A stretch of 58,623 nt of DNA from assembly GCF_001949125.1 (NCBI RefSeq), contig NZ_MSTI01000145.1, positions 1 to 58,623 of the forward strand, written 5' to 3'. Source of the stretch: Deinococcus marmoris (GTDB lineage Bacteria > Deinococcota > Deinococci > Deinococcales > Deinococcaceae). Position numbers and translations under genes: made by a program. Shown in pieces: positions 21,066 through 30,738 of the stretch. A model generated the notes under the pieces. That model had not been told where the DNA came from and made no database searches. It saw nothing but the letters and a program-made list of their open reading frames with translations. Position 1 is the first letter of the stretch; every line of letters starts with the position of its first letter.

Positions 21066-22190
21066 ATGGGAACAACAGGAGTCTACAAGAACAACATAGG
21101 GTTCCGCTGGCATTTGACCTACGAGGGATGCCGATACAACGGCACCGCTCCCACAGCGAAAGAGGCCGAACTGGCCCGCGCTCAGAAGTTGGCCGAACTC
21201 AGTCGCGGGTTGGTTGCTCAGCCCACGCAGATCACCTTTGGCGAGCAACTGGAGACGTGGCTGCAAGACAAGGACCGATCAAGGGCCAAGCGCACCAGCC
21301 TCGGCTACCGCTACAGTGCCACCAAGTACATCAGCGACAGATTCAAGGCCCTCAAGCTCAAGGACCTCCGCCCCAGCCATGTCCGACAGCTCTACGTCGA
21401 TTTGCAAGATCGAGGCGTGACCGAAGCCCATACCCTCCGCCTCACCCACGCGGTAGTGCATGGCGTACTGGAAATGGCGTTCAAAGACGAGTTGATGGTC
21501 CGTAACCCAGCGCGGGGTCAGAAACCACAGGTGACGAGCAAGGACACCGAGAACGATGACCTTCACGTCTTCAGCCCCTCTGAAGCAGCCCGCTTCGCCG
21601 CCGCTTGTGATGTCCACAGTTGGGGCATGGTTTTCAAGTTCATGTTGCTGACGGGTGTACGCCGAGGCGAAGCATGTGGCTTGGCATGGACCAACGTATT
21701 TCTAGATGCCAAATTGCCCTATGTCCGTATTGAGCAAGCACTGCACTGCGCGGGCAAGGAAAAGCTGCTGACGCGCCCCAAGACGAAGACCAGCCGCCGT
21801 ACCCTCTATCTCTCGCCCGACGCTGTGGAGGTGCTTCTGGAAGCCAAGCGCAGGCAGTCCGAGATTCGTCAGCGGCTCGGTGATAAGTCCTTCCAGAATG
21901 ACTTCGTTTTTACCAGCTCCAAGAATGCCGACTCGCTCGGGCCGGACAATCTGAAGAACCACATGAACTCGATCTGCAAGGCGGCGGACGTGCCTCGCAT
22001 CCGAATCCATGATCTTCGGCACACGTTCGCCTCGCTGTCGCTCAGAGTGGGTGTCCGGGTTGAAGTGCTGTCGCGCCAGTTGGGTCACGCCTCACCGATG
22101 ATGACGCTGAACGTGTACCGCCACATCTACCACGAGGAGATGCAGCAGAACGCCATTCCAGCGTCGGTGCTGTTCGGACAAGTTGAGTAA
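21066..22190 (+). CDS. int: Tyrosine-type integrase of the tRNA-Lys element
   Basis: The 374-residue protein is a tyrosine recombinase. An N-terminal arm-binding/AP2-like segment (WHLTYEGCRYNG) leads to a SAM-like core-binding domain (about 55-160) and the catalytic domain with Arg in TGVRRGEACGL, Lys in TRPKTKTSRRT, HDLRHTF (H315, R318) and the nucleophile in NVYRHIY (Y351). It would recombine the 50-bp tRNA-Lys core. TACTGT lies 7 nt before the ATG, so the transcript appears leaderless. It is divergent from the restriction-like gene and 1.1 kb from the intact tRNA. All catalytic residues are present, so the element may still be mobile. Confidence 0.95.
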   Translation: MGTTGVYKNNIGFRWHLTYEGCRYNGTAPTAKEAELARAQKLAELSRGLVAQPTQITFGEQLETWLQDKDRSRAKRTSLGYRYSATKYISDRFKALKLKDLRPSHVRQLYVDLQDRGVTEAHTLRLTHAVVHGVLEMAFKDELMVRNPARGQKPQVTSKDTENDDLHVFSPSEAARFAAACDVHSWGMVFKFMLLTGVRRGEACGLAWTNVFLDAKLPYVRIEQALHCAGKEKLLTRPKTKTSRRTLYLSPDAVEVLLEAKRRQSEIRQRLGDKSFQNDFVFTSSKNADSLGPDNLKNHMNSICKAADVPRIRIHDLRHTFASLSLRVGVRVEVLSRQLGHASPMMTLNVYRHIYHEEMQQNAIPASVLFGQVE

Positions 22191-22211
22191 GCTTTGGAAA
22201 CATTCGCTGAT

Positions 22212-23030
22212 TCACATGCAAGCTAATTGCAGAGCACTTCCGAAAGACGTTAGATTAGCAATGCCTGGCTGATAATGAGCGGGAATGCTTTTGCCTTGAG
22301 CATCATAGTCTGCCGAAATGCGCGAGGGATTATATCGAGCGTCTGTAATTTCAGCATTAGCAGTTTGAATTAAGGTTACTATCGGTAAGTAGTCGTCGTC
22401 TTTAGCCATCCATTTATCATACGTGACTTTTATCAAACCTAATCTCATAAGATTTTCGATTGATATTTCAACTTCTTTGACACTACCTTCTACATTCATC
22501 AAGTCTGTGATGTGCAATTGGCTATCGAACTCTGTATTATCAATCCTATAGAGGAGCTTTACCAAAGGAATAAAATTACGAGTTTTAGAAGTAAAGCTGT
22601 GCATTACTCGAGCATCTAATGGAGACATTTGCTTCACTATCTCAACAAATGACAAATGAACCGAACTAACTTTATCGATATTAGCAGCAGATGCCAATAA
22701 ATTAGCATACATTTCTCGAATGTCTACGTGCTGAGCTGTGTATGTTGAAGCTTCCAGAGCTGGTACTAATATGGCAGGGTCAACTGGAATGCGTTTTTCT
22801 TCTGGAATTGCTTCAAGCTTCGGCTCTAAAGTTTCTTGCAAGAGATTTAAGTTTGCTCTGGCAATGACTCCCTGTGCTTGCCAACCATGCATGTAATAGC
22901 TAGCCAGACCGCCCACGCCCTTGCCAACTTCTTGGATCGTAGGTTTGAGCAAGTCATCGTAAACTGGCCCGACGAGCTTATCGATCAAGGCTGACACCGG
23001 ATTGTTAGGCGTGCTGTTGTCTTCAGGCAT
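22212..23030 (-). CDS. Abi-alpha-like (DUF4393) protein
   Basis: The 272-residue protein fits the Abi-alpha/DUF4393 family: an N-terminal glycine-rich helix (DLLKPTIQEVGKGVGGLASYY), the segment EEKRIPVDPAILVPALEAS, then IREMYANLLASAANIDKVSSVHLSFVEIVKQMSPLDARVMHSF. Members are annotated as abortive-infection proteins, but the mechanism is not established. TATTCT is 5 nt before the ATG, a leaderless arrangement. The gene is AT-rich compared with the chromosome and lies between the integrase and the attachment site, a common place for defence cargo. Its stop is 22 nt from the integrase stop. Confidence 0.82.
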   Translation of the reverse strand: MPEDNSTPNNPVSALIDKLVGPVYDDLLKPTIQEVGKGVGGLASYYMHGWQAQGVIARANLNLLQETLEPKLEAIPEEKRIPVDPAILVPALEASTYTAQHVDIREMYANLLASAANIDKVSSVHLSFVEIVKQMSPLDARVMHSFTSKTRNFIPLVKLLYRIDNTEFDSQLHITDLMNVEGSVKEVEISIENLMRLGLIKVTYDKWMAKDDDYLPIVTLIQTANAEITDARYNPSRISADYDAQGKSIPAHYQPGIANLTSFGSALQLACM

Positions 23031-23178
23031 AACTCAGAATAGCGGGAATTTCAGGCAGATCGGTACTGCTACGACGCTACTTGTGACAGTCCGAGACGCA
23101 CCCCTCACTCTGCCCATTACACTCGGATTACACATTTTGATCAGAAATTCGCTCGTTTCACCGCGAGACAGAAAGAAA

Positions 23179-23203
23179 GAAACGCAGTGCTGGACTGCGT
23201 TTC
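23179..23203 (-). terminator. Element-supplied terminator for tRNA-Lys
   Basis: On the reverse strand GAAACGCAGT pairs with ACTGCGTTTC around a 5-nt loop, then a T-rich TTTCTTTCT follows. It lies just outside the repeat on the element side and replaces the terminator displaced to 13009-13033. Confidence 0.75.
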
Positions 23204-23206
23204 CGT

Positions 23207-23283
<77 letters not shown>

Positions 23284-23376
23284 AAATGCTGCGCCCACGC
23301 ATGGCGTTTTTGCAGCGGGGATGAGTATACGGAGGGCGGCCCTGGGTGTCAATGTCAAGCCGCCCTTCCACTGAGC

Positions 23377-24714
<1,338 letters not shown>

Positions 24715-24953
24715 AGGGGCAAATTACCACGCCGGGGCGGGCGGTTTCAGTGAGGGCAAAGGGAGATCTTGTTGCGCTGCTTTGTGGGGTGGCTGCCACG
24801 GTTGACCCCTCTGCTTCGCAGTTCTGCGAGTCCGCCCCTTGGGAGCACGTTCCCTCAGAAGGGAGGCAAGGAGATGGCGTGTGGCATGGGTCTTTTGCGC
24901 TTTTCGCCTGCCATCTTCATTTTCGGAAACGCTGCAAAACGTATCCTTACCAG

Positions 24954-25241
24954 ATGGGCAAACTCGTGCGCGACCGCATTCCAGAGTTGTTCGGCGGCCA
25001 ATCCCACTCCCTGGACCCGACTGACTTTCGCTCCGCCCTCCGCAACAAACTGGGGGAGGAGGTGGCCGAGTATCTGGAATCCGGCGAGGTGCTGGAACTT
25101 GCAGACGTGCTGGAAGTCGTGTACGCGCTGGCGGAGTTGGACGGCGTGGGCAGGGCTGAGCTGGAGGACTTGCGGGCGCGGAAGGCTGAGGAGCGTGGTG
25201 GCTTCGTGGCCCGACCGTGGTGGGAACCGTCCTCTACTTGA
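24954..25241 (+). CDS. MazG/PRA-PH-like pyrophosphohydrolase
   Basis: This 95-residue protein belongs to the all-alpha NTP pyrophosphatase-like group often annotated phosphoribosyl-ATP pyrophosphohydrolase-like. It has KLVRDRIPELF at the start, KLGEEVAEYLESG with the metal-binding EExxE-type pattern, ELADVLEVVYAL and the C-terminal KAEERGGFVARPW. It would hydrolyse an unidentified nucleotide, perhaps as a house-cleaning enzyme. TATCCT at 24942-24947 lies 6 nt before the ATG and decides the start over the longer open frame. The end overlaps the EamA transporter by 8 nt, tail to tail. Confidence 0.88.
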   Translation: MGKLVRDRIPELFGGQSHSLDPTDFRSALRNKLGEEVAEYLESGEVLELADVLEVVYALAELDGVGRAELEDLRARKAEERGGFVARPWWEPSST

Positions 25242-26106
25242 GGCCCACCAGCACGGTACTCAGGATCGCCAGCCCCACCCCTGCCCACTGCACGCCGCCC
25301 AGGCGTTCGCGGTTCAGAAACAGCGCCAGCAGCGTGGTCAACACGATGGACATGCTGCCCAGCACAGTCACGATGCTGTCTTCGCCGCGTCCCAGGCCCA
25401 GCGCAGTGACGAGGATGGCCCCGGTGGACAGCAGGCCGGACCACCCGGCGTATTTCAGCGCCCCTGGCCCGTCGGTGGGGCGGGGGCCTGTGCGCCGCCT
25501 CTGCCACACTTTCAAGGTGGCGAAGGTCAGGACCAGCGTGCAGAGGCGCAAAATCCACGTCGCCTGCACACCGCCCACGCGGGGGGTCAGGCCGTAGCCG
25601 ATGACGAAGAAGCCCGCGCCCAGGGCCACGGCAGCGAAGATGGCCCACCACGCGCCCTGAATCTGCGCTGGGGTGGACTGAAAGCCCTCCGTTTTCTGCG
25701 GTAGAGACACCAGCACCACCGCCGCCAGCACGCCCAGCAGGCCCAGGCCGGTCATCAGGCTCAACCTCTCGCCGCTGAGCCACGCCAGCGCGGTGGTCAC
25801 GGCCCCGTAGCTGCCCATGATCGGGGCCACCACCGCCAGTTGCCCCAGTCCCAGCGACTGGTAAAAGGCCAGGCCGCCCGCCGTCATCAGGGTGGACGCC
25901 CCCAGCGCCCAGGCCCACGCCACCGCGTCTGTGGGAAACAGGCCCGTTCCGGTCAGCAGCAAAAAGAGCAGCAGCGCTGCTGCGCCAAAGCCCTGCGCTG
26001 CGAAAGACGCCCGCATGGCCCCCATCCGACGCGAGGCCGGTTGCGCCAGATAGTCCGCGAAACCCCACGCCAGCGCTGCCAGCAGGCCCAGGGTCACGCC
26101 GCTCAT
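25234..26106 (-). CDS. EamA/DMT-family transporter
   Basis: The 290-residue membrane protein has about ten hydrophobic helices arranged as two EamA repeats (about 1-135 and 150-288). It opens with GLLAALAWGFADYLAQPASRR and closes each half with a SIVLTTLLALFLNRERLGGVQWAGVGLAIL-like motif characteristic of drug/metabolite exporters. The substrate cannot be read from sequence. The ATG at 26106 has GGAG 7-8 nt upstream, and TATCCT near 26141 is a candidate -10 box. It is divergent from the thiolase gene. Confidence 0.88.
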   Translation of the reverse strand: MSGVTLGLLAALAWGFADYLAQPASRRMGAMRASFAAQGFGAAALLLFLLLTGTGLFPTDAVAWAWALGASTLMTAGGLAFYQSLGLGQLAVVAPIMGSYGAVTTALAWLSGERLSLMTGLGLLGVLAAVVLVSLPQKTEGFQSTPAQIQGAWWAIFAAVALGAGFFVIGYGLTPRVGGVQATWILRLCTLVLTFATLKVWQRRRTGPRPTDGPGALKYAGWSGLLSTGAILVTALGLGRGEDSIVTVLGSMSIVLTTLLALFLNRERLGGVQWAGVGLAILSTVLVGLK

Positions 26107-26155
26107 GAATTGCTCCAGTCCAGACTCACGGGCAGAGGATAGCTGTCCCGCCCTA

Positions 26156-26187
26156 CCTAACGCCCGTTAGGCTGGCCGCGCTATCCT
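26156..26187 (+). promoter_or_regulatory. Thiolase promoter with PaaR-like operator
   Basis: CCTAACG-CC-CGTTAGG (26156-26171) is a perfect 16-bp dyad. Its core CTAACGCCCGTTAG fits CNAACGNNCGTTNG, which I recall as the Thermus thermophilus PaaR (TetR family) consensus. It covers the -35 position of the promoter whose -10 box is TATCCT at 26182-26187, 7 nt before the thiolase ATG, so binding should repress. Confidence 0.65.
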
Positions 26188-26194
26188 GCCTGTC

Positions 26195-27376
26195 ATGAAC
26201 AAAGCAGTGATCGTGGCGGCGTCTCGCACGCCGACGGGCAAGTTTTTAGGGGCGCTGGCAGACGTGAGCGCCGTGGAACTGGGCAGCATCACCCTGGCCG
26301 AAACCCTGCGCCGTGCGGGCCTCCCGGCGGATGTGATTGAGGAAGTCATCATGGGTCAGGTGGTCCAGGCTGGAAGCGGACAGAACCCGGCCCGGCACGC
26401 GGCCCTGAAAGCGGGCCTGAGCAACGAGGTCGGCGCACTGACGATCAACAAGGTCTGCGGCAGCGGCCTGAAAGCCGTGATCCTGGCCGCCCAGAGCATC
26501 CGCGCGGGCGATCAGAGCGCCGTTCTTGCGGGCGGCATGGAGAGCATGAGCAACGCGCCTTATCTGCTGCCGGGGGCCAGAAAGGGCTACCGCCTGGGCC
26601 ACGCGCAGGTGCTGGACGCCAACATGCAGGACGGCCTGTGGTGCAGCATCAACGACGAGGGCATGGGAATGACGGGCGAGCGCGTGGCAGACAAGTACGG
26701 CATTGGCCGCGAGGAACAGGACGCCTTTGCCACCCGCAGCCACCAGCGGGCGATTGCCGCGCAGCAGGCCGGACGCTTTGCGGATGAGATCGTCCCCGTG
26801 ACCGTCAAGGGCCGCAAGGGCGATACCGTGGTGGACACCGACGAGGGACCGCGCAGCGACACCAGTCCCGAGACGCTGGCCCGTCTGAAACCCGCCTTCA
26901 AGACAGATGGCTCCGTGACGGCGGGCAACGCGCCGGGGCTGAACGACGCCGCCGCCAGCCTGCTGATCATGTCTGAGGAAGCCGCCGCCGCCCACGGTCT
27001 GACCCCCCTGGCCGAGATCGTGGACTACGCGACGGGCGGTCTGGCCCCCGAGTGGGTCATGATGACCCCCGTTCCCGCCACCAACAAGCTGCTGCAAAAG
27101 CTGGGCTGGACTGCTGCCGACGTGGACCTGTGGGAACTCAACGAGGCATTCAGCGTCCAGAGCATCGCCGTGATGAACGAGCTGGGCCTGGACCCGGAAA
27201 AAGTCAATGTCAACGGCGGCGCGGTGGCGCTGGGCCACCCGATTGGTGCATCGGGGGCGCGGATTCTGGTTACGTTGTTGCACGCCATGAAGCAGCAGGA
27301 CAAGGAAACGGGTATCGCCACCCTGTGCATGGGCGGGGGCAATGGGCTGGCGCTGGCCGTCAAGCGGTTAGGCTAG
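26195..27376 (+). CDS. Acetyl-CoA C-acetyltransferase (thiolase)
   Basis: The 393-residue thiolase II interconverts acetoacetyl-CoA and acetyl-CoA. The catalytic residues are all present: C88 in [12 protein letters not shown]348 in [13 protein letters not shown] and C378 in [12 protein letters not shown], at the same spacing as in biosynthetic thiolases. The N-terminal [14 protein letters not shown] and CoA-binding [18 protein letters not shown] are typical. The gene starts behind a palindromic operator and leaderless promoter. It is followed within 3 nt by a YciI-family gene and then by a 3-hydroxyacyl-CoA dehydrogenase, so the set fits butanoyl-CoA or polyhydroxybutyrate-type metabolism or aromatic degradation. 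Confidence 0.95.
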   Translation: MNKAVIVAASRTPTGKFLGALADVSAVELGSITLAETLRRAGLPADVIEEVIMGQVVQAGSGQNPARHAALKAGLSNEVGALTINKVCGSGLKAVILAAQSIRAGDQSAVLAGGMESMSNAPYLLPGARKGYRLGHAQVLDANMQDGLWCSINDEGMGMTGERVADKYGIGREEQDAFATRSHQRAIAAQQAGRFADEIVPVTVKGRKGDTVVDTDEGPRSDTSPETLARLKPAFKTDGSVTAGNAPGLNDAAASLLIMSEEAAAAHGLTPLAEIVDYATGGLAPEWVMMTPVPATNKLLQKLGWTAADVDLWELNEAFSVQSIAVMNELGLDPEKVNVNGGAVALGHPIGASGARILVTLLHAMKQQDKETGIATLCMGGGNGLALAVKRLG

Positions 27377-27379
27377 GGC

Positions 27380-27694
27380 ATGTCGCAACCCACCCTCTGG
27401 ATCATTGAAAGCCGCTACACCAAGTCTGGCGACGAGCTGGCCGCCGTCACGCCCCGCCACCGCGAATGGCTGGATCAGCATTACCGCTCCGGCGTGTTCC
27501 TGACCTCCGGGCGCAAGCTGGACAATACCGGCGGTGTGCTGATGGCGCAGGCCGAGAGCGAGGAACAACTCCGCGACATTTTCAAGGACGATCCCTTCGT
27601 ACTGGAAGGCTGCTCGGAGTACGCCTTCACGCCGTTCACGCCCGTCAAGCGCGGGCGGGCGCTGGAGCTTGAAGGCGTGGCGTTGGTGGAGTGA
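27380..27694 (+). CDS. YciI-family protein
   Basis: The 104-residue protein has the YciI ferredoxin-like fold pattern: an N-terminal strand WIIESRYT, then VTPRHREWLDQHYRSGVFLTSGRK with the conserved His, then FKDDPFVLEGCSEY with the conserved Asp-Pro. Members are thought to be small enzymes or dehalogenase-like proteins, with few established functions. It starts 3 nt after the thiolase stop and is clearly in that operon. An inverted repeat of about 30-nt arms follows and may end or process the transcript before the dehydrogenase gene. Confidence 0.88.
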   Translation: MSQPTLWIIESRYTKSGDELAAVTPRHREWLDQHYRSGVFLTSGRKLDNTGGVLMAQAESEEQLRDIFKDDPFVLEGCSEYAFTPFTPVKRGRALELEGVALVE

Positions 27695-27699
27695 GAGAA

Positions 27700-27830
27700 G
27701 TCTAAGTATCAAGGGTCTGAGGGTCTAAGCAGAGACTGTTTACTGACCCTCTGCCGGGCAATTACGCCATTTAGTGCGTCAAATGCCCCATCTCTGGCCC
27801 TTAGACATTCAGACCCTTAGACCTCTAGAC
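27700..27830. repeat. Imperfect inverted repeat (GTCTAAGG-type)
   Basis: The left arm 27700-27729 and the right arm 27800-27830 are approximate reverse complements, both built from short GTCTAAG and AGGGTCT words. A related copy with AGACCCTTGGACCTTTAGAC lies at 33032-33051. It appears to be a dispersed Deinococcus intergenic repeat. Confidence 0.6.
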
Positions 27831-27849
27831 AGGCGACGCAGGAGCCATT

Positions 27850-28686
27850 ATGAAATTCGGAGTCATCGGAGCAGGGCAGATGGGCGGCGGCATCGCGCAG
27901 GTGGCCGCGCAGAGTGGATTTGACGTGATCGTTCAGGACGTTGAGCAGGAATATCTGGACCGGGGCCGGGGCGTCATCGAAAAGAGCCTCACCAAGTTGC
28001 AAGAGAAGGGCAAGCTCAGCGACGCGCCCGCCGAAGTCCTGGCCCGCATCAAATTCACCACGCATATGCAGGACTTTGCCGACTGCGATCTGGTGGTGGA
28101 AGCCATCGTGGAGAATCAGGCGGTCAAGAACGCCCTGTTTGAGCAACTGGGGCAGATCGTCAAGCCGTCGGGCATCCTCGCCAGCAACACCAGTTCCATT
28201 CCCATCACGGCGCTGGCCTCGGCGTCGGGCCGCCCGGACCGTTTTATCGGCATGCACTTCATGAATCCGGTGCCGTTGATGGCGCTGGTAGAAGTGATTC
28301 GCGGCTACGCCACCAGCGACGAGACCGCGCAGTTCGTCACCCAGACCGCCGAGCAGATGGGCAAGACGCCCCTGACCTGCAACGACTTCCCCGGCTTCGT
28401 GTCCAACCGCATCCTGATGCCCATGCTCAACGAGGCCATCCAGTGCGTCATGGAAGGCGTGGCCGAACCGGAAGCCATCGACGGCATCATGAAACTGGGC
28501 ATGAATCACCCGATGGGACCGCTGACGCTGGCGGATTTCATCGGCCTGGACACCTGCCTGAGCATCATGGAAGTGCTTCATACGGGCCTGGGAGACGACA
28601 AGTACCGCCCCTCGCCGCTGCTGCGAAAGATGGTGCAGGCGGGGCTGCTGGGCCGCAAGAGCGGGGAAGGTTTCTATAAGTATTGA
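27850..28686 (+). CDS. 3-hydroxybutyryl-CoA dehydrogenase
   Basis: The 278-residue NAD-dependent enzyme oxidises 3-hydroxyacyl-CoA (or reduces acetoacetyl-CoA). The Rossmann motif is [17 protein letters not shown], followed by the signature [18 protein letters not shown] with the catalytic His, the Glu-bearing [12 protein letters not shown] and [19 protein letters not shown]. The C-terminal helical domain holds [18 protein letters not shown]. Length equals that of classical Hbd proteins. AGGAG precedes the ATG, so it has a leader, possibly read from the thiolase promoter through the repeat. It completes the acetoacetyl-CoA to 3-hydroxybutyryl-CoA step. Confidence 0.95.
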   Translation: MKFGVIGAGQMGGGIAQVAAQSGFDVIVQDVEQEYLDRGRGVIEKSLTKLQEKGKLSDAPAEVLARIKFTTHMQDFADCDLVVEAIVENQAVKNALFEQLGQIVKPSGILASNTSSIPITALASASGRPDRFIGMHFMNPVPLMALVEVIRGYATSDETAQFVTQTAEQMGKTPLTCNDFPGFVSNRILMPMLNEAIQCVMEGVAEPEAIDGIMKLGMNHPMGPLTLADFIGLDTCLSIMEVLHTGLGDDKYRPSPLLRKMVQAGLLGRKSGEGFYKY

Positions 28687-28781
28687 GACAAAGTGCGGTG
28701 GGTGGTTCTGCCCTGTCCGTATCTAAAGGTCTCATCATTTCAGGTGATGAAACGGTCAGGCCGCCCGGAATATGCTGTGTT

Positions 28782-29033
28782 ATGAACGTTACCCGCCACT
28801 TCAGCGACACGCGGACAGACCAGGGCCGCGTGCGGTTTCTCCTGGCTTCTGGCCGCGTCTGCCTGATGGCGGAGGGACCCGGCTGGACACACCGCAGCGC
28901 CCACGCCACGCTCCCGGAGGCCGCGACTTTTCTGGCCGTGTTGCCGGAACTCTGCGGCGAGTTGTACCGCCAGTCGCTGGATGATCTGGAACATCAACTG
29001 GAGTTCGAGCGCGGGTATCCCGGCGCGGCATAG
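28782..29033 (+). CDS. Unknown 83-residue protein
   Basis: A small soluble protein with RHFSDTRTDQGRVRFLLASGRVCLMAEGPGW and a helical C-terminal half rich in Leu and Glu. I do not recognise a family. TATGCT (28771-28776) lies 5 nt before the ATG, and this leaderless geometry supports both the gene and its start, since the frame is open further upstream. It stands alone between the dehydrogenase and a TspO-like gene. Confidence 0.6.
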   Translation: MNVTRHFSDTRTDQGRVRFLLASGRVCLMAEGPGWTHRSAHATLPEAATFLAVLPELCGELYRQSLDDLEHQLEFERGYPGAA

Positions 29034-29113
29034 AGCCACGACAATTATCTTCTGCCCCTTCATCCGTCATCCATGCGACGGATGTTTTTCGCTGTGCCTC
29101 GTATGATCGGTCC

Positions 29114-29866
29114 ATGACAGGAATCGCGCGGCAAGTGACGCTGGTGCTGGCAACAGTGCTGACTCTGGTGATGAATTACCTCAGCAACGCGCTGCCGCTG
29201 TTTGGCAACACCAATGGCGGCATCAGCGATTCGTTGCCCAACGCGTTTACACCCGCCGGGCTGACCTTCGCGGTGTGGGGGCCGATTTTTCTGGGGCTGG
29301 CCGTGTTCGCGGTGTATCAGGCTTTGCCCGCCCAGCGAGGTCCCCGTTATGACCGCCTGTTCTGGCCATATCTGCTGGGCAACCTGCTGAACGTGGCGTG
29401 GCTGTTCGCCTTCCAGAGCCTCAACTTCGGCATCAGCGTGGTGATCATGTTGCTGCTGCTGGGCAGCCTGATCTCGCTGTACCTGACGGTGCGCGGTCTG
29501 CAACCCCTGAGCGGCGAATTCTGGGCGCTGCAAGTTCCGGCCAGCCTGTATCTGGCCTGGATCAGCGTGGCGACGATGGCGAACATCACCGCCTTCCTGG
29601 TCAGTGCGGGCGTTACCAGCGGCGTACTGGGTATCGGCGCGCAACTGTGGTCCGCGCTGCTGGTGGTGATCGCGGGGCTGGTGGGCACCTTCTTCCTGCT
29701 GCGCTACCGCGATTATGCGTTTGCCGCCGTGCTGCTGTGGGCTTTCCTGGGTGTGTATCTGGCCCGCCCGGACACGCTGCTGGTGGCGGTGGGCGTGATC
29801 GCCGGGGCCGTGCTGGTGGTTCTGGCTGGCCTGCGCGCCCTGCGTCAGGGAAGAATGGCGCTGTAG
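29114..29866 (+). CDS. TspO/MBR-related membrane protein
   Basis: The 250-residue protein has about seven to eight hydrophobic helices. FTPAGLTFAVWGPIFLGLAVFAVYQAL recalls the TspO (tryptophan-rich sensory protein) signature FxPPGWxFxIWxxIY, and LGNLLNVAWLFAF is the expected next motif. Typical TspO has five helices and about 160 residues, so this is the longer relative of unknown ligand. TATGAT (29102-29107) is 6 nt before the ATG. The gene seems monocistronic, followed 60 nt later by another leaderless gene. Confidence 0.72.
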   Translation: MTGIARQVTLVLATVLTLVMNYLSNALPLFGNTNGGISDSLPNAFTPAGLTFAVWGPIFLGLAVFAVYQALPAQRGPRYDRLFWPYLLGNLLNVAWLFAFQSLNFGISVVIMLLLLGSLISLYLTVRGLQPLSGEFWALQVPASLYLAWISVATMANITAFLVSAGVTSGVLGIGAQLWSALLVVIAGLVGTFFLLRYRDYAFAAVLLWAFLGVYLARPDTLLVAVGVIAGAVLVVLAGLRALRQGRMAL

Positions 29867-29926
29867 TCCATGCCTGGGCGTCCATCCCCAAGCGTCTGAC
29901 GTCCGCGCATTGCTACACTGACCACA

Positions 29927-30676
29927 ATGCAAGCGTCTGACACGCCCCTGGCCCTGATCGGCTACCCAGCCCCCGCCGCCCGCGCCCTGCGGGAGCTGGG
30001 GCTGGTGGCACTTTCTACCCCCACGGATCATCTGAAAGAGGTCATGGACGCCTGCATGACACTGGGCTTCAGCGGCGCGCTGATCCACCGCAGTCAGGAG
30101 GCCCGCGCCCTGGACGCCACCCAGGCAGACGCTACTGCCCGCCGCGTGGGCCGGGTGGACGCGGTGGCTTTCACGGCAGGCGCACACGGAACTTTTGCCC
30201 TGGCCGACGCCCTGGGAGACACGCTGGAAGCCAGCGGTTACGCCTCGCGCGGGGCCAGCGCATTGCTGCTGGGAACCGATGTGCATGATCTGGCGCTGGC
30301 CCTGCCGCTGACCCGCATGGGCTTCTCGGCGGTGGGTGTGGCGGCAGCCAGTACCCCGGACGCCGAACGGGCGGCGCGTGACCTCCCGGCAGGTGTGCGC
30401 GCCTTTCCCATCAGCCGTCAGGACTCTGCGCTGGAGGGCCTGGCCGAACGGGCGGACCTGCTGGTGCTGACCGGCGGCCACCTTCCGGCGGGTCTGGCCC
30501 AGCCGTACCACACGATTATCGATCTGACCGGCCAGCTTCGCATCGCTCCCGGCGGGGCGACGCTGCTGGACATGACCGAGCTGTATGCCCGCCGTCTGGC
30601 CCGCCAACTGGCCCACGCCACCGGTCAGCGCTTCCATGCCGAGGAACTGACCGGAGCCGTTGCGGCACTGGCATAA
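29927..30676 (+). CDS. Shikimate dehydrogenase-like protein lacking catalytic residues
   Basis: The 249-residue protein aligns by eye with AroE: an N-terminal LIGYP opening, GFSGALIHRSQEARALD where AroE has the N-V-T-x-P-H-K catalytic motif, then VDAVAFTAGAHGTFALADALGDTLEASG, and the nucleotide-binding ALLLGTDVHDLALALPLTRMGF. The catalytic Lys is absent and the usual GxGGxx loop is replaced by LLGTDVHD, so dehydrogenase activity is doubtful. TACACT lies 7 nt before the ATG. It may be a pseudoenzyme, a sensor or a divergent enzyme; I am unsure which. Confidence 0.65.
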   Translation: MQASDTPLALIGYPAPAARALRELGLVALSTPTDHLKEVMDACMTLGFSGALIHRSQEARALDATQADATARRVGRVDAVAFTAGAHGTFALADALGDTLEASGYASRGASALLLGTDVHDLALALPLTRMGFSAVGVAAASTPDAERAARDLPAGVRAFPISRQDSALEGLAERADLLVLTGGHLPAGLAQPYHTIIDLTGQLRIAPGGATLLDMTELYARRLARQLAHATGQRFHAEELTGAVAALA

Positions 30677-30691
30677 GCGCTGGCATAACTG

Positions 30692-30719
30692 AAAAACCCC
30701 TCTCCGTAAAGAAGAGGGG
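30692..30719 (-). terminator. Terminator of the peptide ABC operon
   Basis: On the reverse strand CCCCTCT pairs with AGAGGGG and is followed by TTTTT. It sits 20 nt after the dppC-like stop codon and also separates it from the convergent AroE-like gene. Confidence 0.85.
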
Positions 30720-30738
30720 AAGAACGGAGGAACGCCTT

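Noticed and set aside
20979..21266. N-terminal extension of the restriction-like gene
   Set aside because: It would overlap the integrase start by 200 nt and pass through both promoters; the ATG at 20978 has a proper -10 box.
24730..24950. Open frame upstream of the MazG-like start
   Set aside because: The added residues are not family-like and the TATCCT box 6 nt before 24954 marks the true start; the stretch looks like degraded intergenic repeat.
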